Shown here: in pieces, positions 23,380 to 46,055 of the stretch
How the letters are laid out: the number at the start of each line of letters is the position of its first letter
Numbering within the stretch: the first letter of the stretch is position 1
Source of the DNA: Erpobdella octoculata
Lineage: Eukaryota > Annelida > Clitellata > Hirudinida > Erpobdellidae
Direction of reading: 5' to 3'
DNA length: 64,000 nt
NCBI GenBank assembly: GCA_963978895.1
Contig: OZ022246.1
Span: 24,017,026-24,081,025, forward strand
Made by a program: the position numbers and the translations under genes
The notes under the pieces: model-generated
Database searches by the model: none
Seen by the model: only the letters and a program-made list of their open reading frames with translations
What the model was told of the DNA's origin: nothing

Positions 23380-26300
23380 TTATTTTGGTCTCATCCTGAC
23401 TGCTGGAGCTAGAATGAAGCAAGAGAAGAAAAAAATGAAAATATTTATTATTAAATTCTTTATAAACATGACTGGGAACAATACGAATTCGGGACAGATG
23501 TCCACTTAGCAAAAATTTTGAATAAAGAAGAAATGAACAATTGAGAAATACCATACCCCTGAATACTTATGATCAAATAACAATACAAAATTAAAATACA
23601 TTCATCAAGAATAATTCACACATTTTAGTCTTTGAAGTGACACTTTCTGGAATGATATCTGAAATGACAATAAAGGCACAACTAGATACTAAGAATATTT
23701 TCTTAGACAACGAGACATTAATTTAATCAGCATAACAAATAGAAAATCACATTTTATTATTATAAAAAACATCATTCCTGTCTTCATGAAACTGTCAACG
23801 AGTGTGTTTACATGATATGACGTTAATAGTCGATTACTAATGAGGGTCTTTAAAATGAGAGAATGCACGGACAATATTAATGATGACAGCAAAAGATAAT
23901 AAACTATAATGACAACGGCATCATATGATCATGGACGACATCGTACTATCACAGACGACAATGTATGATCATAGACTACATTGTACTATCACAGATGACA
24001 TTGTTTGATCATGGATGACATCCTACGATCATGGAAGAAGTTTATGACATTGGATGACAACAGATGATGTTGATAATGACAACGGCTAATTATGTTACGA
24101 ATATTAGATGTATTCTATTTCAAAGTAGATAAAAGATAATAGATATTAAACATACAAGGAATAACAAACAAACCTTCTTCCTTTTGTAGAAAGACAAAGT
24201 CTTCAATCGAAGCTGAAGTAATTTTGATTGTTGAAGCTTCAGCTTCAGCAGCAGTAGTAGTAGTAGAAGTAGTCGTAGTGGTGATTGTTGCAGCGTTCAT
24301 ATCAGTGCAGTCAGTAGTATTGTTGGCACAAGTTTGATCAAAGAGTGTCTACACACAAGTTTAAAAGAAAAAAAAGATAATATTTTATCAGATTAATGCA
24401 CAAACATTGACTTATAGAAAAACACATTTTTCAATTACCACAAAACAAAACATCTAAAACTAACATAAAATTGCTTTCAAAAATACTAAACAACAAAGCC
24501 AAAATTTACAGACAAAACATATACCTTGTAATTCTGAATGAAAAATTCAACAATCTGATTCTGTAATTTAGTGAGCGCCACAAATTCATCAAGATTCTGG
24601 GGCTCCTCGGCACTGAACAAAAAAAAAGCATCTTGAAAAATTTCACACGAATAAACTTAAATTTTAATATTAAAAATAGTTGGGAGCCCTATACATAAAG
24701 AGCCCAAATCACTAAGACGGGTATTTATGTAAGGATATTTGAAACCTGTAAAACAAAGTAGGTCCAAGAATCAGGGCCAAGTTAGAAACAGGCATGGAAT
24801 TCTCTTTGCAGTTGCTTGCGACCCTGATCAAATGTAAAAAAAAACCTTTAATCTAAAAAAAAATCAATTTTTAATCGAGAAAAAAAATTTGTTAAATTAT
24901 TATTTGTGTTTAATTTAGATTTTAATTTATTATTCCAACATTTTTGAAAACGTAAGCTGACTTTTCGAGATGTTGGAACAACATACAAAGATTGTCACGG
25001 TTCGCAGAAGGAACTTTGCCCATCAAAGTCTTTACAAGAGGCATTAGAAGAAGTTCATCTAGCCCGTCCGTTCTACAGTTTTGCTGAAATAAATTTAAAC
25101 AGTTTTGCTGAAATAAAATTAAACAGTTTTGCTGAAATAAAATTAAACAGTTTTGCTGAAATAAAACTAAACAGTTTTGCTGAAATAAAATTAAACAGTT
25201 TTGCTGAAATAAAATTAAACAGTTTTGCTGAAATAAAATTAAACAGTTTTGCTGAAATAAAATTAAACAATTTTGCTGAAACAAAATTAAACAGTTTTGC
25301 TGAAATAAAATTAAAACGATGGAATTAAAATGATAAATAATTAGTCACAGTAATTAATTATTAATTATTATTTTCTGAGTGATTAACGACTTTGTTTACT
25401 CACTCTGAAAACTTTACGAAGCTCTTCTTTCATGTCGTCAGGAAAGAACAAATCCTGGGACTAGATGGATAAATTATTTATAGTAATTATTAGAGTAACA
25501 TAATAAATTATTAGAGTAATATAATAAATTATTAGAGTAATACAATAAATTATTAGAGTAATATAATCAATTATTATAGTAATATAATAAATTATTCAAA
25601 TAATATAATAAAAAGATTTTTTAATCATATTACACCACATTTGAAGCATGTAAAAAACTGATATAAATTATAACTGAGAGAGAGAAAATCATAGAAAAAT
25701 GGTTGGATGGATAACATCATTTCAAATGTAAACCATACAATCAGATAAGAACTGAAAATGTGTTTCTAAATTAACTCAAAAACTTACCAAACAACCTGTG
25801 AACAACTTACAAATAAGAAATACAACATATGACTAATTCCTTAATAAGTCTTATCAGTGTAAATAATTAATATAAATAGAATCATGGATGGATGAATGAA
25901 TGGATGAAACAAATGATTACAATATTTGATAAACCCTGACCAATTCAAAATTTTGTAATAATCTTCCGTTATTTTTATTTTGCAATGAATAAAAGATATG
26001 ACTTGTTTAGAAGTTCATCTCTATACGCAAAATAGTAATAATAAAAAAAGAAGAAGAAGAAGAATACTAAACCATTCTGATTAAGGTCTTGAGAACACCA
26101 GTAACATTGTGAACGGGTTCCAGCTTAAGCAACTCTTTAAACTGTTTCGGCTTGGCCGACAACTTTTCAATTAGACTTCCGATTCTGGGCTTGGATCCTG
26201 AAAGTCGGTATACGCCCTTGAAGTTTGAACATAAAATTAAATTAATTAGGTCACACATAACTAAATAAACTGGTCCAAACTAGAGATGGCCCAATTTATA

Positions 26301-26622
26301 GTATATTTGAATTAGATATCAGCTATCTGGCATTATTTGTATATCTAATTCAACACCCCTGCAAACTCAGTACACATTTTTTTATCTGGTACAATTTAAT
26401 CAAGACTGGAGAATAGAGTTTACCTACCTGTACAGAAATTCCATTTTCTTCGATATTGGCAATGCAAGTCTTGATCGCTTGGATTCTTTCCGAGGCTGGT
26501 GTCCAATCGACGCTGTCTGAGTTGATCGCGTTTTTCTCGAAGGCGACGGGTGATAAGAGGGGAGTCGCGATGCACTGGAACGCAAGCCGAGTCAAGCACT
26601 TCTTATGGCAGGTCAAGCCGCA
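23380..26622 (-). other. RhoGAP gene exons 15-22: second half of C1, RhoGAP domain, tail
   Basis: Exons: 26428-26622, 26073-26216, 25404-25460, 24962-25083, 24746-24823, 24525-24612, 24174-24348, 23380-23408. Exon 15 has CGLTCHKKC and runs into IQAIKTCIANIEENGISVQ; exon 16 holds the arginine finger; exon 19 has the conserved SNLALILGPTL. Exon 17 may start at 25460 (SQDLFF) or 25454 (DLFF); both keep frame. Exon 18 is given with the most 3' acceptor of a tandem array, but any of nine upstream copies would also keep frame. The usual LPEPL-type segment after GVLK is replaced by LIRMSQDLFF, so this part of the domain is diverged. Confidence 0.78.
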
Positions 26623-28164
26623 CTGTCGTTTATTTGGGAAAATGACATTCACGTGCTTGATGGCAAAAAAACATGTACACAAATTGTTTTCTAAAATATT
26701 GGGAAATACAACTCTGAATCAAAATTAATTTAATTTGTACTCATAAAAATAAGCTTCCCATAAAAATTATCACCATCATCATCAGCATTATAATCAATAT
26801 ATGCTTATTAATTCTACACTGTGAAGTCTTTAAATAAATTAAATAGACAATAACAAACAAATAAACAAATGAAGTAATAATTTTAATATAAAAACTAATC
26901 GAAATAATGGCGACGACTTTTCCTATTCACCTTCATGCACTGAACTCCATTGAAGCAGACGTATTTCTCACATCCCCGACACTTCCTGGGCGCTCTCAAG
27001 TTTTTGTACTTGTGGTGCTTCTTCAGGGTTCCCTCTTTAGCGGATGTCTTATCATCTTATGTCATTGAATCAATCAATCAATCAATCTTTAGCGTATGTC
27101 TTATCATCATATGTCATTGAATCAATCAATCAGTTAATCAATGAAATAATTATTTTAAAAAGATAACACTTGAAAAAATGTTGTCAAATATACAACAATG
27201 AAATCAATACAATAAAACTGTTAAATAATATATCTTTAACTATTCTTAACTCGATATCAACAAATTACTGACCGATGACGGGAGAAGTTGCAGAAATCAG
27301 AGGTTCTATGATGGTGAGATCACCTAGGGATAAACTTTGGGCAGGTACTTCATCAACGAGGTCACTGACACTGCCGGTACTACAGGTGCCGTGTCTCGGT
27401 TCAGGTGAGCCGTCGAGTGACCTTGAAATTCCCTTGCTCACGAGTCTTTTGTACTTATCGTGGCTGGGGTGGTCTGGGAGGAAGATAAAAAGAAGGAAAG
27501 ATTTGTTCAAAATAAATTTACAAATCAAGATTTAATGTTTAAAAAAAAGTTTTTATATTTAAACATGGCATCAACAAGGAAAACATTCATTATAAAACTT
27601 ACATCTGCAACGGCAATTTTGTCATTAATACTAAATAAAGTTTGATTGACATATGTTGCATTAGCAACTGTTTAATAACAATAATAATAATCCATGAAAA
27701 AATCAACAATCCATTTTAGAATGAATGTTAACCTTTACAATGACTTTAAAGAGCATAGCATTACTATTACAACTTAAATTATCTGAAAATAAAAATCATT
27801 TCAGCATCGTAAACAGCAGTTAAGGAAAGCATGACTCACTTTTAAAACAATCCAAAAAAACTTTAAATTACATCGTATCATAAAACAGCAAAAAACACAG
27901 AATCTGACGAACCCTTTGTGATGTTAATGCAGCCCTCTTCAATGCTGTAAGTGGATGACCTTGTTGTTGAAGAAATATGTGGTAGCACCATGCCCATTCT
28001 CCCCCTCACGTTAATGGACCTAGCAAATAAAGTTGTATCTTCTATAAAGAATCATAATAGCTGCAGCTCGTGACTCATACGATATCAATTAATGCATATA
28101 ATCTTCAAATGAATTTTAATTAATTTAGCGGGATCCTCGTACTTAGGTTCACCCACACTTATTC

Positions 28165-28260
<96 letters not shown>

Positions 28261-31200
28261 TCTATTAAAATAATAATATATAATAATAATATGATAATTA
28301 ATAATCAGCTGGATTGAGCTTTTTCATAAATAATTCTTTAAAAAAAGTAATTCATAAGAGATTAAATTATGAATATTTAATGATTTAATGAATGCATTGT
28401 CTCTGCCACTTGCGGTATTACTATTAAACCACTCTAACTCCTAGTAATAAGTTTAATGGTATGATTAAAAAAACCAGTAACCTTTCTCTAGGATGTTCAG
28501 GCAGATCACTGGTTGAAAAAATTAAATAAAACAGATATTAAAACTAAACAATAATATAAAACAAATTTAAATATTAAATCCATAGTGAACAAATTTAATT
28601 TGATTAAAGAATATAACACTGAAGTAAGTGAACCTTCAAAACCATATGATTTGCTTTCCTTGTCAAAAACACAAGCATCACATCAATGTAACGTTACCTT
28701 GGACATTTCTTCATATAAACCTCAAACGAATGCTCTTTGACATCTGGTTTGGCAGTCGTGGCACCGGAATCGGAGCCGACAAAGCGATGCTTCATGAGGG
28801 TCGCCTGGGCAGAGAGGCCCACAGAATAAGCCTCGCAGTTCTTCAAAAAGATCGTCAGCTGTGCGGGTTTTTTTAGGGGAAAAAAACAACTAAGTAATTG
28901 TAATGAAGGGTTTGTAGTTCCCACTTGCTGACTATCAGACCATGTTATTATAACTCAGCATGTAAGTATTTATATAAATTGATTGACAAATCTGTTTAAC
29001 ATTTCACAGCAGCTAACCTCCTTGACAAGTGGCCCAAGGCATTCAACGTAAGCGTTAAAAAAACCTTCCGTGATCTAAAACACAGAAATCAGAATCAATT
29101 AATTTTGCTTAAACTTATTTTATAATCATTTGCCCATTATTATATTTTATAATTATTCATTTCTATATCCATAATTATATTATAATTATTCATTTCTATA
29201 TCCATTGTTATATTATAATTATTCATTTCTATATCCATTATTATATTATAATTATTCATTTCTATATCCATTGTTATATTATAATTATTAATTTCTATAA
29301 CCATTATTATATTATAATTATTCATTTCTATAGCCATTATAATATTATAATTATTCATTTCGATATCCATTATTATATTATAATTATTCATTTCTATATC
29401 CATTATAATATTATAATTATTCATTTCTATATCCATTGTTATATTATAATTATTCATTTCTATATCCACAACTTTGTTATAAGTATTTATTTGTATATCC
29501 ATAACAATATTATAAGCATTTATTTGTATATCCACAACTTTATTATAAGTATTTATTTGTATATCCATAACTTTATTATAATATGTCTAAAAAAATAAAC
29601 TTACAGATTTGATGACATCATCACTTTCAACCATTACATAGCTCAACTGTTTAAGGATGTTTTTCTGTCTCAAAGAAAAAAATAACTAAAAATAAACACA
29701 ATCCGATTCTCAGATCGAACAGTGAAAAATAATAATGAGGAAATTATATAAACAATATATATACATATAAATTTATATATATAGAGGTACTTCCCAAAAA
29801 CAACACCCCCCCCCCCCCATTTAGGACTCTCTTTCATTTATGACCGTTTTTTCGCTGATGGATATGCTATCAAGTCCGACTAACATCCCTCCATTTAAAA
29901 CCCCTCCCTTTTTACGACCTGATCATTTTCAAGGTTGTAAAAGGAGAGTATCACTGCATATAAAAGATTGAAATGACCTTTACCTCAACAACGCCCATCA
30001 ATCTGATCTCTTTATTTGCATCGTCAACACATTTCATGTACGTTTCTGCAGCTTCGGTTATCTGAAATATATTGAAGAAAAATATAAGAATAAGAAAATA
30101 ATTATCTAAAATAATTAGTTGCATTAAAAAACCTGCTGAAATACATTCTGAATTTTTCATATTTACCAGATAATAAAATTAATTAGGAAAATTTAAACCT
30201 TTTGCACAAAACCATCTTCACTTTTCTTTCTTCCGAAAATCCGAGAGCCGACAATACTACCGCCGCTACCCGCACCACTACCGCTACCACTAATGCTGAT
30301 TGCGCTGTCTCGGGAAAGGGTGATGCCGGATGATGAAGTCGCGTCCGCTCTTGCTCTTTCTTCTTCCCATTTCTCCAATTCTTGATTCCTTAACGTATAC
30401 ATTTCTTTTGCTTTCTGCAGAGCTGCTTCTGTATCTTTCTGATTTCAAACGTGTTGAAAATTTTTTTAGTAAATTTGATAAAAAAAACTTTATTTTGAAT
30501 AAAATTGACTTGAAATATAAGAAAAACTGATTAAAGAATCTTTAAGCAACAAGCAAGAAAATCATTAAAAATAGGTGGTTAAAAAACATTTTGTCTAATT
30601 TGTAATTAACCAATTTAATACATATTTATTTATAAAAGGCTATTTACAGAAAACAATCTAGAACAAATAATAAATTTTGAAACTGTAAATAATAAATGTT
30701 AAATAATCATTATTATTAAAAAAAAACATTTATCCTCCAGCAACATGGAAACGTGCTACGAATATCAATTATAATTTTGACTATAAGCAACCAGGAAGAT
30801 AGGATGTCAAGTAAACCCAAATTAATTAGATGAGAAACCATTATTGCCACATTTCACACGGGCTGAAAAGCTTAATTAAGCAAACCAGTCTGAGAAATAA
30901 TTGGTGTTCAGTAAGAGTGCTTGATCTTATTTTTCATAAATCGAATTTCAAAATATTACTATGAAACTTATTTACATATAAGTGAAAAGTTATTTATAAA
31001 AGTAAATTTTTATAAGAAAATAAGACTGAAAAAACATTTGAGATGATGAAGCTTCTATGAAACGTCTTCATTTAATTTAAAAAAAAAAAACATTTTAATT
31101 ATATAACGAAGAAATGTCAACAAACCACTCGGTTGCACTGTCCGTGATAGATTTCCTTGAGATACAAACACGAACGTCGATGCTCGTGTACTCTTTTAAT

Positions 31201-33353
31201 CAGCGGCTTGAAACGAATATTTATCCGCCATTAAAATAACTTTTAAATGTTTATTTTTTAAAGGAGAAAAAAGTGTTTAGATTCTATACAATGAAATATT
31301 AAAAACAGTATAAATTAAATAAGCATAAAGCATTACTTTTAAAAATGCTGAACCCATTAAATTAGTAGATATGTCTTGTCTTTTACAAGCTGTTTCTCCA
31401 TCCTTTGAGTATTGAATGAAAATATGGTTTAATAAATAACTAAATATTCATTTCAATCTTTATTTCAATCTTTATTTTCTATAAACTTTCATTTATTAAC
31501 ATAGCATGGATATTTTCTGTGAACTCAAGAAACACTCGCAATAATTAGTCTCTTGAAGAATTTAATGTGCCCATCCTAGAGACATTACGATAACAGAAAT
31601 CGCGCTAGCCGTAATTATTCTGAGCAGCTTAAATTATGGCGATATCTCTAAATCACATACACTGAATACTACAAGGACTAAATAATTATCATAATAACAT
31701 TATTTATAAGCCAAACCATAATAGCATGAAAACAAACTATAGAGTAATAATGAATGGAGATAGTTTAATGAAAATAAGGAATGACCTGTTCAACGGATGC
31801 CATATAAATAAACTGCAGAGGAAAAGAATCCTGCAATTAAAAATTACAATTAGAATAATTTATCAGACCAAAATTACATTGATTACAACTTTATAATTAT
31901 CTAGACGACAGAAACAAATGAAAATTTTATTCGTACAACTATAACAACTAGTTGTTTATCATCACCTGGTTGAAGATGCTGGAATGAACTTCCGAGGCCA
32001 GCTTCCTCAGTCTGTCTCCATACGATTGTTCTGTTTTAAATGCAAATATTTCTCCTAATAATTAAATATAATTATTAAAAATTACAAAATTACAAAATAA
32101 ATAACTAACAACAACACGGCAAAGCAGTTTTAACATAAATAACTGAATAATATTATTGAATAGTCTGTAGTGCAAAAAGAATCAAAGTATTGCAACAACT
32201 TTAAACAAAATCATTTCAAAAGCTGATGACTTGTTATCTCGGAAACTTTTGTGCTCTTTTTCTTAAAACAAAGTAAATAAAAATGTTAAGCTCCACGATG
32301 GAAAAAATTTCCGATTAATAAAAATGCTGTGTTTTTGTTGTTATTGATTTTTTCAACTATAAAAGCAATTAATAATATTTTTTTAAACTTTTAAAGCAAC
32401 AAATAATTAATTTTTCACCTATAAAAGCCATAAATAATTAGTTTTTCAACTATAAAGGCAGTAAATAGTAATTTTCCAAACATAAAAGCAACAAATAATT
32501 AATTTTTCAGCCATAAAAGCCACAAACAATTAGTTTTTTACCAATGCTTTTATTAACTCGTCGTCTCTGTTTGTTTCTCTGTCTGTCTGTTTGTTTCTCT
32601 GTCTGTCTGTTTGTTTCTCTGTCTGTCTGTTTGTTTCTCTGTCTGTCTGTTTGTTTCTCTGTCTGTTTCAAATCTTGCAATCAATTTTTGAGTCACTTCC
32701 TGATGATAGATTTTTTTTCAAATTTTGCATACATGCTCAAAATAGAAGACAATGCAATATTCAATTATTAGTTTTACAATAAGTCAATTAATTTAATTAA
32801 TTTTAATTAATTTCGATATTTCGATATAATTAAGATATTTCGACTTTAATATAAAATAAAAGAGTAATATAAGAAAAAATTGATTGCAAAATTTGTGTTT
32901 TAATTACATATAAAAGCATTGGGTTTTAAAAATTCGTTTTTAATTTACTTGTTTCAACTATAAATAAAGGCAACAAATAATAATTTTTAAAGTACAAAAG
33001 CAGAAAATAACCAAGTGATGCTTTTTCCTTGACATAATGTATCAGGATGTGACAACACTCCACCCACTTGTCTGCTTGTTGAAAGCCAACATCGACGGCA
33101 TTTTCAATCAACAGAAATTCCTTTTCAATTGAAGCCACAGCTTTAAAAATGAGAACAAGAATCACAATGACTGATATAACAACGTTTCAGGTTACAAGTC
33201 AACAGCATCGATAGCATGTAATAAATGATAAAACAATAAATAAAAATTAAATTAAATAATTGTCACTGCAAAATACTGAATAAATCCGGCGAAGATCTGA
33301 AAAGCGAAACCTTCTGCGTATTTCGTTTTGTTAACATTCATTTTTACAGACAT
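23380..33353 (-). CDS. F-BAR / C1 / RhoGAP protein, GMIP-ARHGAP29-ARHGAP45 group, 22 exons, 768 aa
   Basis: Predicted membrane-binding GTPase-activating protein that switches off Rho-family GTPases. Order of domains: F-BAR (~10-300), zinc-binding C1 (~443-490: HKYKNLRAP, CRGC, QCMKCGLTC, HKKC), RhoGAP (~520-672) with arginine finger in GVYRLSGSKPR (Arg ~542) and SNLALILGPTL, then a Thr/Ala-rich tail. F-BAR followed directly by C1 and RhoGAP is the architecture of GMIP, ARHGAP29 and ARHGAP45 (HMHA1); I cannot say which vertebrate paralogue is closest. Start at 33353 (MSVKMNVNKTKYAE) because that 43-bp exon joins in phase to exon 2. The last exon (29 bp, ending ...RMRPK) is the weakest: it follows a strong pyrimidine tract, but reading on past exon 21 to a stop is an alternative. 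Candidate poly(A) signals (minus AATAAA) are at 22968-22973 and 22884-22889. Confidence 0.9.
25075..25315. repeat. 24-bp minisatellite carrying in-frame 3' splice-site motifs, 10 copies
   Basis: The plus-strand unit is ACAGTTTTGCTGAAATAAAA plus TTAA. On the transcript strand each unit reads TTTAATTTTATTTCAG then CAAAACTG, i.e. pyrimidine tract plus AG. The copies sit at exact 24-bp steps (CTG at 25084, 25108, ... 25300). The copy at 25084 is the acceptor used in my exon 18 model. All copies are open in the RhoGAP frame (repeating FQQNCLIL). Confidence 0.92.
28167..28262. repeat. AAT trinucleotide tract, ~32 units
   Basis: Uninterrupted TAA/AAT run in the RhoGAP gene intron between exons 11 and 12. 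Confidence 0.95.
29135..29578. repeat. ~36-bp AT-rich minisatellite, ~12 copies
   Basis: Units contain TTATTCATTTCTATATCCAT followed by TATTATATTATAA-type sequence; the last copies diverge (TTTGTATATCCA). In the intron between RhoGAP gene exons 8 and 9; the long minus-strand frame is low complexity. Confidence 0.9.
32571..32668. repeat. 18-bp repeat (TCTGTCTGTCTGTTTGTT), ~5 copies
   Basis: Perfect copies in the RhoGAP gene intron between exons 2 and 3. Confidence 0.9.
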
Positions 33354-35535
33354 CGTTTTTGTGATTTAAAGCCAATAAAGCAAAACAAATGTCAACTATT
33401 TAAATTGCGCTCATTTAATTTGTTTGTTTATGTACATTTTTACTATACTAGTTATTTTGAAAACAGCCACAGCTAGCAGTACAGGTAGGTACAAGTAAAG
33501 CCACAACGGCCAAACACTGCACTGGGAAGTTGAGCTATGAGCAAATGGAAATTCCAAATTACCACAAACGTTTAAAATATTAGATTATTTTTTTGTCTAC
33601 TGTAATAAATATTTGCACCCTATCATTTGATTTATATTTTGAATCTGATTTCAATAATCTAAACAACCAATTTTAACTGAATTATTATTAGATTTGATGC
33701 TTGAGAGAATTTGAAATAATCTCCGTAACAATAAAGTAGGTACTTTCCAATCCATTTAAAATTTATTATATCATGGAAACTAATTAATGCCTGACCGAAT
33801 CTGACTGGATCTCATCTCAACGGCATAAAGTTTAACTCGAAGCGTGTAAATATGACATTTTGTGTTTAATTGTATTTATCCTAATCCTATTAAACACTCT
33901 TTTAATAAACGTTTTGTTTTACAATTTATTAAACCAATTTTTATACAACACTAACGTCACCTAGCGACTATTACAAGAAACATTATTAAAACAAAAATAC
34001 TATTATTAACCGATACATAAATATTTATAGCAAAGTGATTTTAATTGGAATGAATTGAACAAATATTTTTTTAATAAAAACAACCAGTTGAAGAATATAT
34101 TTAATCTTCAGACAAGCATCATTCGAAATTCGAACCCATTGAAATGTCTATAGTATAAATTAATCGATTTCTGTCTGCTCGTAGTAGACGCTCCTGCCGC
34201 ATCACCGTTTCCTTTTGTTTGCTATGGGACGTAGTACATAAATACATTGCATTATTGTTGGTATTTATAGATTGTAGTACTACGCCCCTGAGAGGACAAT
34301 TTTACTCTCTAATCTATAAAACATGAGGATAGATATAATAAATCTTTTTTGACAGATGAATCTACACATTCAAAAGATATACAATTACACCTATTTCGCA
34401 TTGCCAATGAGTCATTGATCATACGGGCCTAAAACTCGAGTTGCCGGCGTTCAATAATCCCAGCCCGCGAGAGGTTCTTATCATAATATAATGGTAATGC
34501 ATTCAGGTGCGCGCCTGTGCACAAATCTTTCTGCTCTTCGAGCAGCTGTATTGTCTTGTAAATATTCTTAAATATATCACTACATACACAACCAATAATT
34601 TAATTTCGTTCGGCGGACTAGCGAGAAGGGAGAAAATTGTGAAAGTGCGAAGAAATAGCGCGTCGTATATTATTAAAGGGCCTTCCTACGTCGTTTGATT
34701 TGGCTGACGAACTTATTGCGATAATAACCATTTGCGTGGCGAAATAAGGCGAAAGATACACGCAGAAATTTGAATTTTTGAGTGAGTTTTGAGAAAAAAT
34801 ATTTTTCGACGTTTCAATTATTTTTATTTTTATGCTAATTATTGGTAAATGGTGCTTAAGCGGGAACATCTATTTCCTTGATATAATAAGTTTTCACGTA
34901 AGCTTCTTAAATTGGCTTTAATATTATAGGATACTTGAAAGGTGTCGAAGGTAAATTGGCTGTCATAAGCTGACAATTTTTTGCGAAATTCATATCGGGA
35001 ATTTGTTTATACCAGCGTCGCGTCGGCCATATTAGCAGAGTGAGTGGGAGCTGAAAGCTGTGCACAAGCCAGACGAAAGTTTTTTGATGTTTGGTTGATT
35101 TCTGAAATTTTGAGTACAGTTTTTTCACTTTATTAATTTTGTAGGCGTAATTATCCTAGGGTTGTTGTTGGCTGTGCTTTTGTTCTTAACTATCTTAAAT
35201 ATATTCGTGTGTTTATCAGAGTTTATCTGAACGTTTGACAGTCGTTGAACGAAGACCTTTTGTTTAATTCTGTTAGTTTGTTTCGTCGTTTTAGTTTAGT
35301 TCTTATGTTTTAATGAGACGCTCGCTAAACTATTAAACAGGAGCTTAAGGTTGTGTTTTTAAATAAGTGACGCGTTTCCTTCTAATAGTTTTTTTCCGGG
35401 TTTTGTATTATCGCTCACATAGTAGTCTTACTTTACTCTCTATAGTCAAGTCTGAGTGTTTTAGTAGTCTCTTAGTTTTTTTCAATGAATATTTGTTCTG
35501 ACATGCTTAAACAAAGTTGGTTTTACTTCTTTCAG
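33354..35535. promoter_or_regulatory. Head-to-head intergenic region of RhoGAP gene and UBA1, with likely UBA1 5' UTR exon
   Basis: The two start codons point away from each other across 2.2 kb without coding exons. The CAG before the UBA1 ATG implies a 5' UTR intron. A good donor (CAGA|GTGAGT, GT at 35040-35041) lies just after a GC-richer stretch holding GCCATATT (35026-35033), a YY1-like core often seen near animal housekeeping start sites, so a first non-coding exon ending near 35039 is my best guess. No convincing TATA box was seen. The rest is AT-rich without recognised elements. Confidence 0.4.
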
Positions 35536-45825
<10,290 letters not shown>

Positions 45826-46049
45826 TTGATTCATCTACTTAACTCACTGATTTGTAGGATGGCTGTCTCTTGGTCGGATCAGTTTGTTGATTGCGTTTAG
45901 TTTGTATTATGTTTCATATTCTTCTCTGCTTACTTTGCTAGGAAAATGTTATCGGATTCCTCTGGTGCACTGACACACCGTGCACGCACGCGTTTGTGCG
46001 TTTTTGTATTAGCAAAAAGACGTTATAAAAATTTCTTGTTCGCCAAAAA

Positions 46050-46055
46050 AATAAA
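46050..46055 (+). terminator. Probable UBA1 poly(A) signal AATAAA
   Basis: Canonical AATAAA 225 bp after the UBA1 stop, followed within about 30 bp by a GT-rich stretch (GTCTGGTTTGTTTTTGG) of the kind found downstream of cleavage sites. Inferred from motif and position only. Confidence 0.6.

Larger units (their letters stand above)
26931..33353 (-). other. RhoGAP gene exons 1-14: F-BAR, linker, first half of C1
   Basis: Exons: 33311-33353, 33012-33140, 31966-32030, 31786-31830, 31126-31206, 30199-30438, 29984-30061, 29605-29664, 29018-29074, 28698-28858, 28482-28508, 27913-28019, 27273-27473, 26931-27055. Exon 6 carries LRNQELEKWEEERARAD followed by a Ser/Gly-rich insert (~155-186) inside the F-BAR coiled region. 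Exon 11 is a 27-bp micro-exon (DLPEHPRE) supported by phase 2 on both sides. Exons 12-13 are a Ser-rich linker. Exon 14 begins the C1 finger. The acceptors of exons 5 and 14 (TTTCAAG and CATAAG) are weak and were chosen by frame. Confidence 0.8.

Noticed and set aside
24115..24173. Read-through end of the RhoGAP protein after exon 21 (KEEGLFVIPCMF...)
   Set aside because: Possible, but the exon 21 donor and the strong acceptor at 23409 favour splicing to the 29-bp last exon; left as an alternative.
29140..29568. 142-aa frame with DIEMNNYNI repeats
   Set aside because: AT-rich minisatellite between two RhoGAP gene exons.
34120..34145. Minus-strand tRNA B-box-like GGGTTCGAATTTC
   Set aside because: No A box, acceptor stem or cloverleaf around it.
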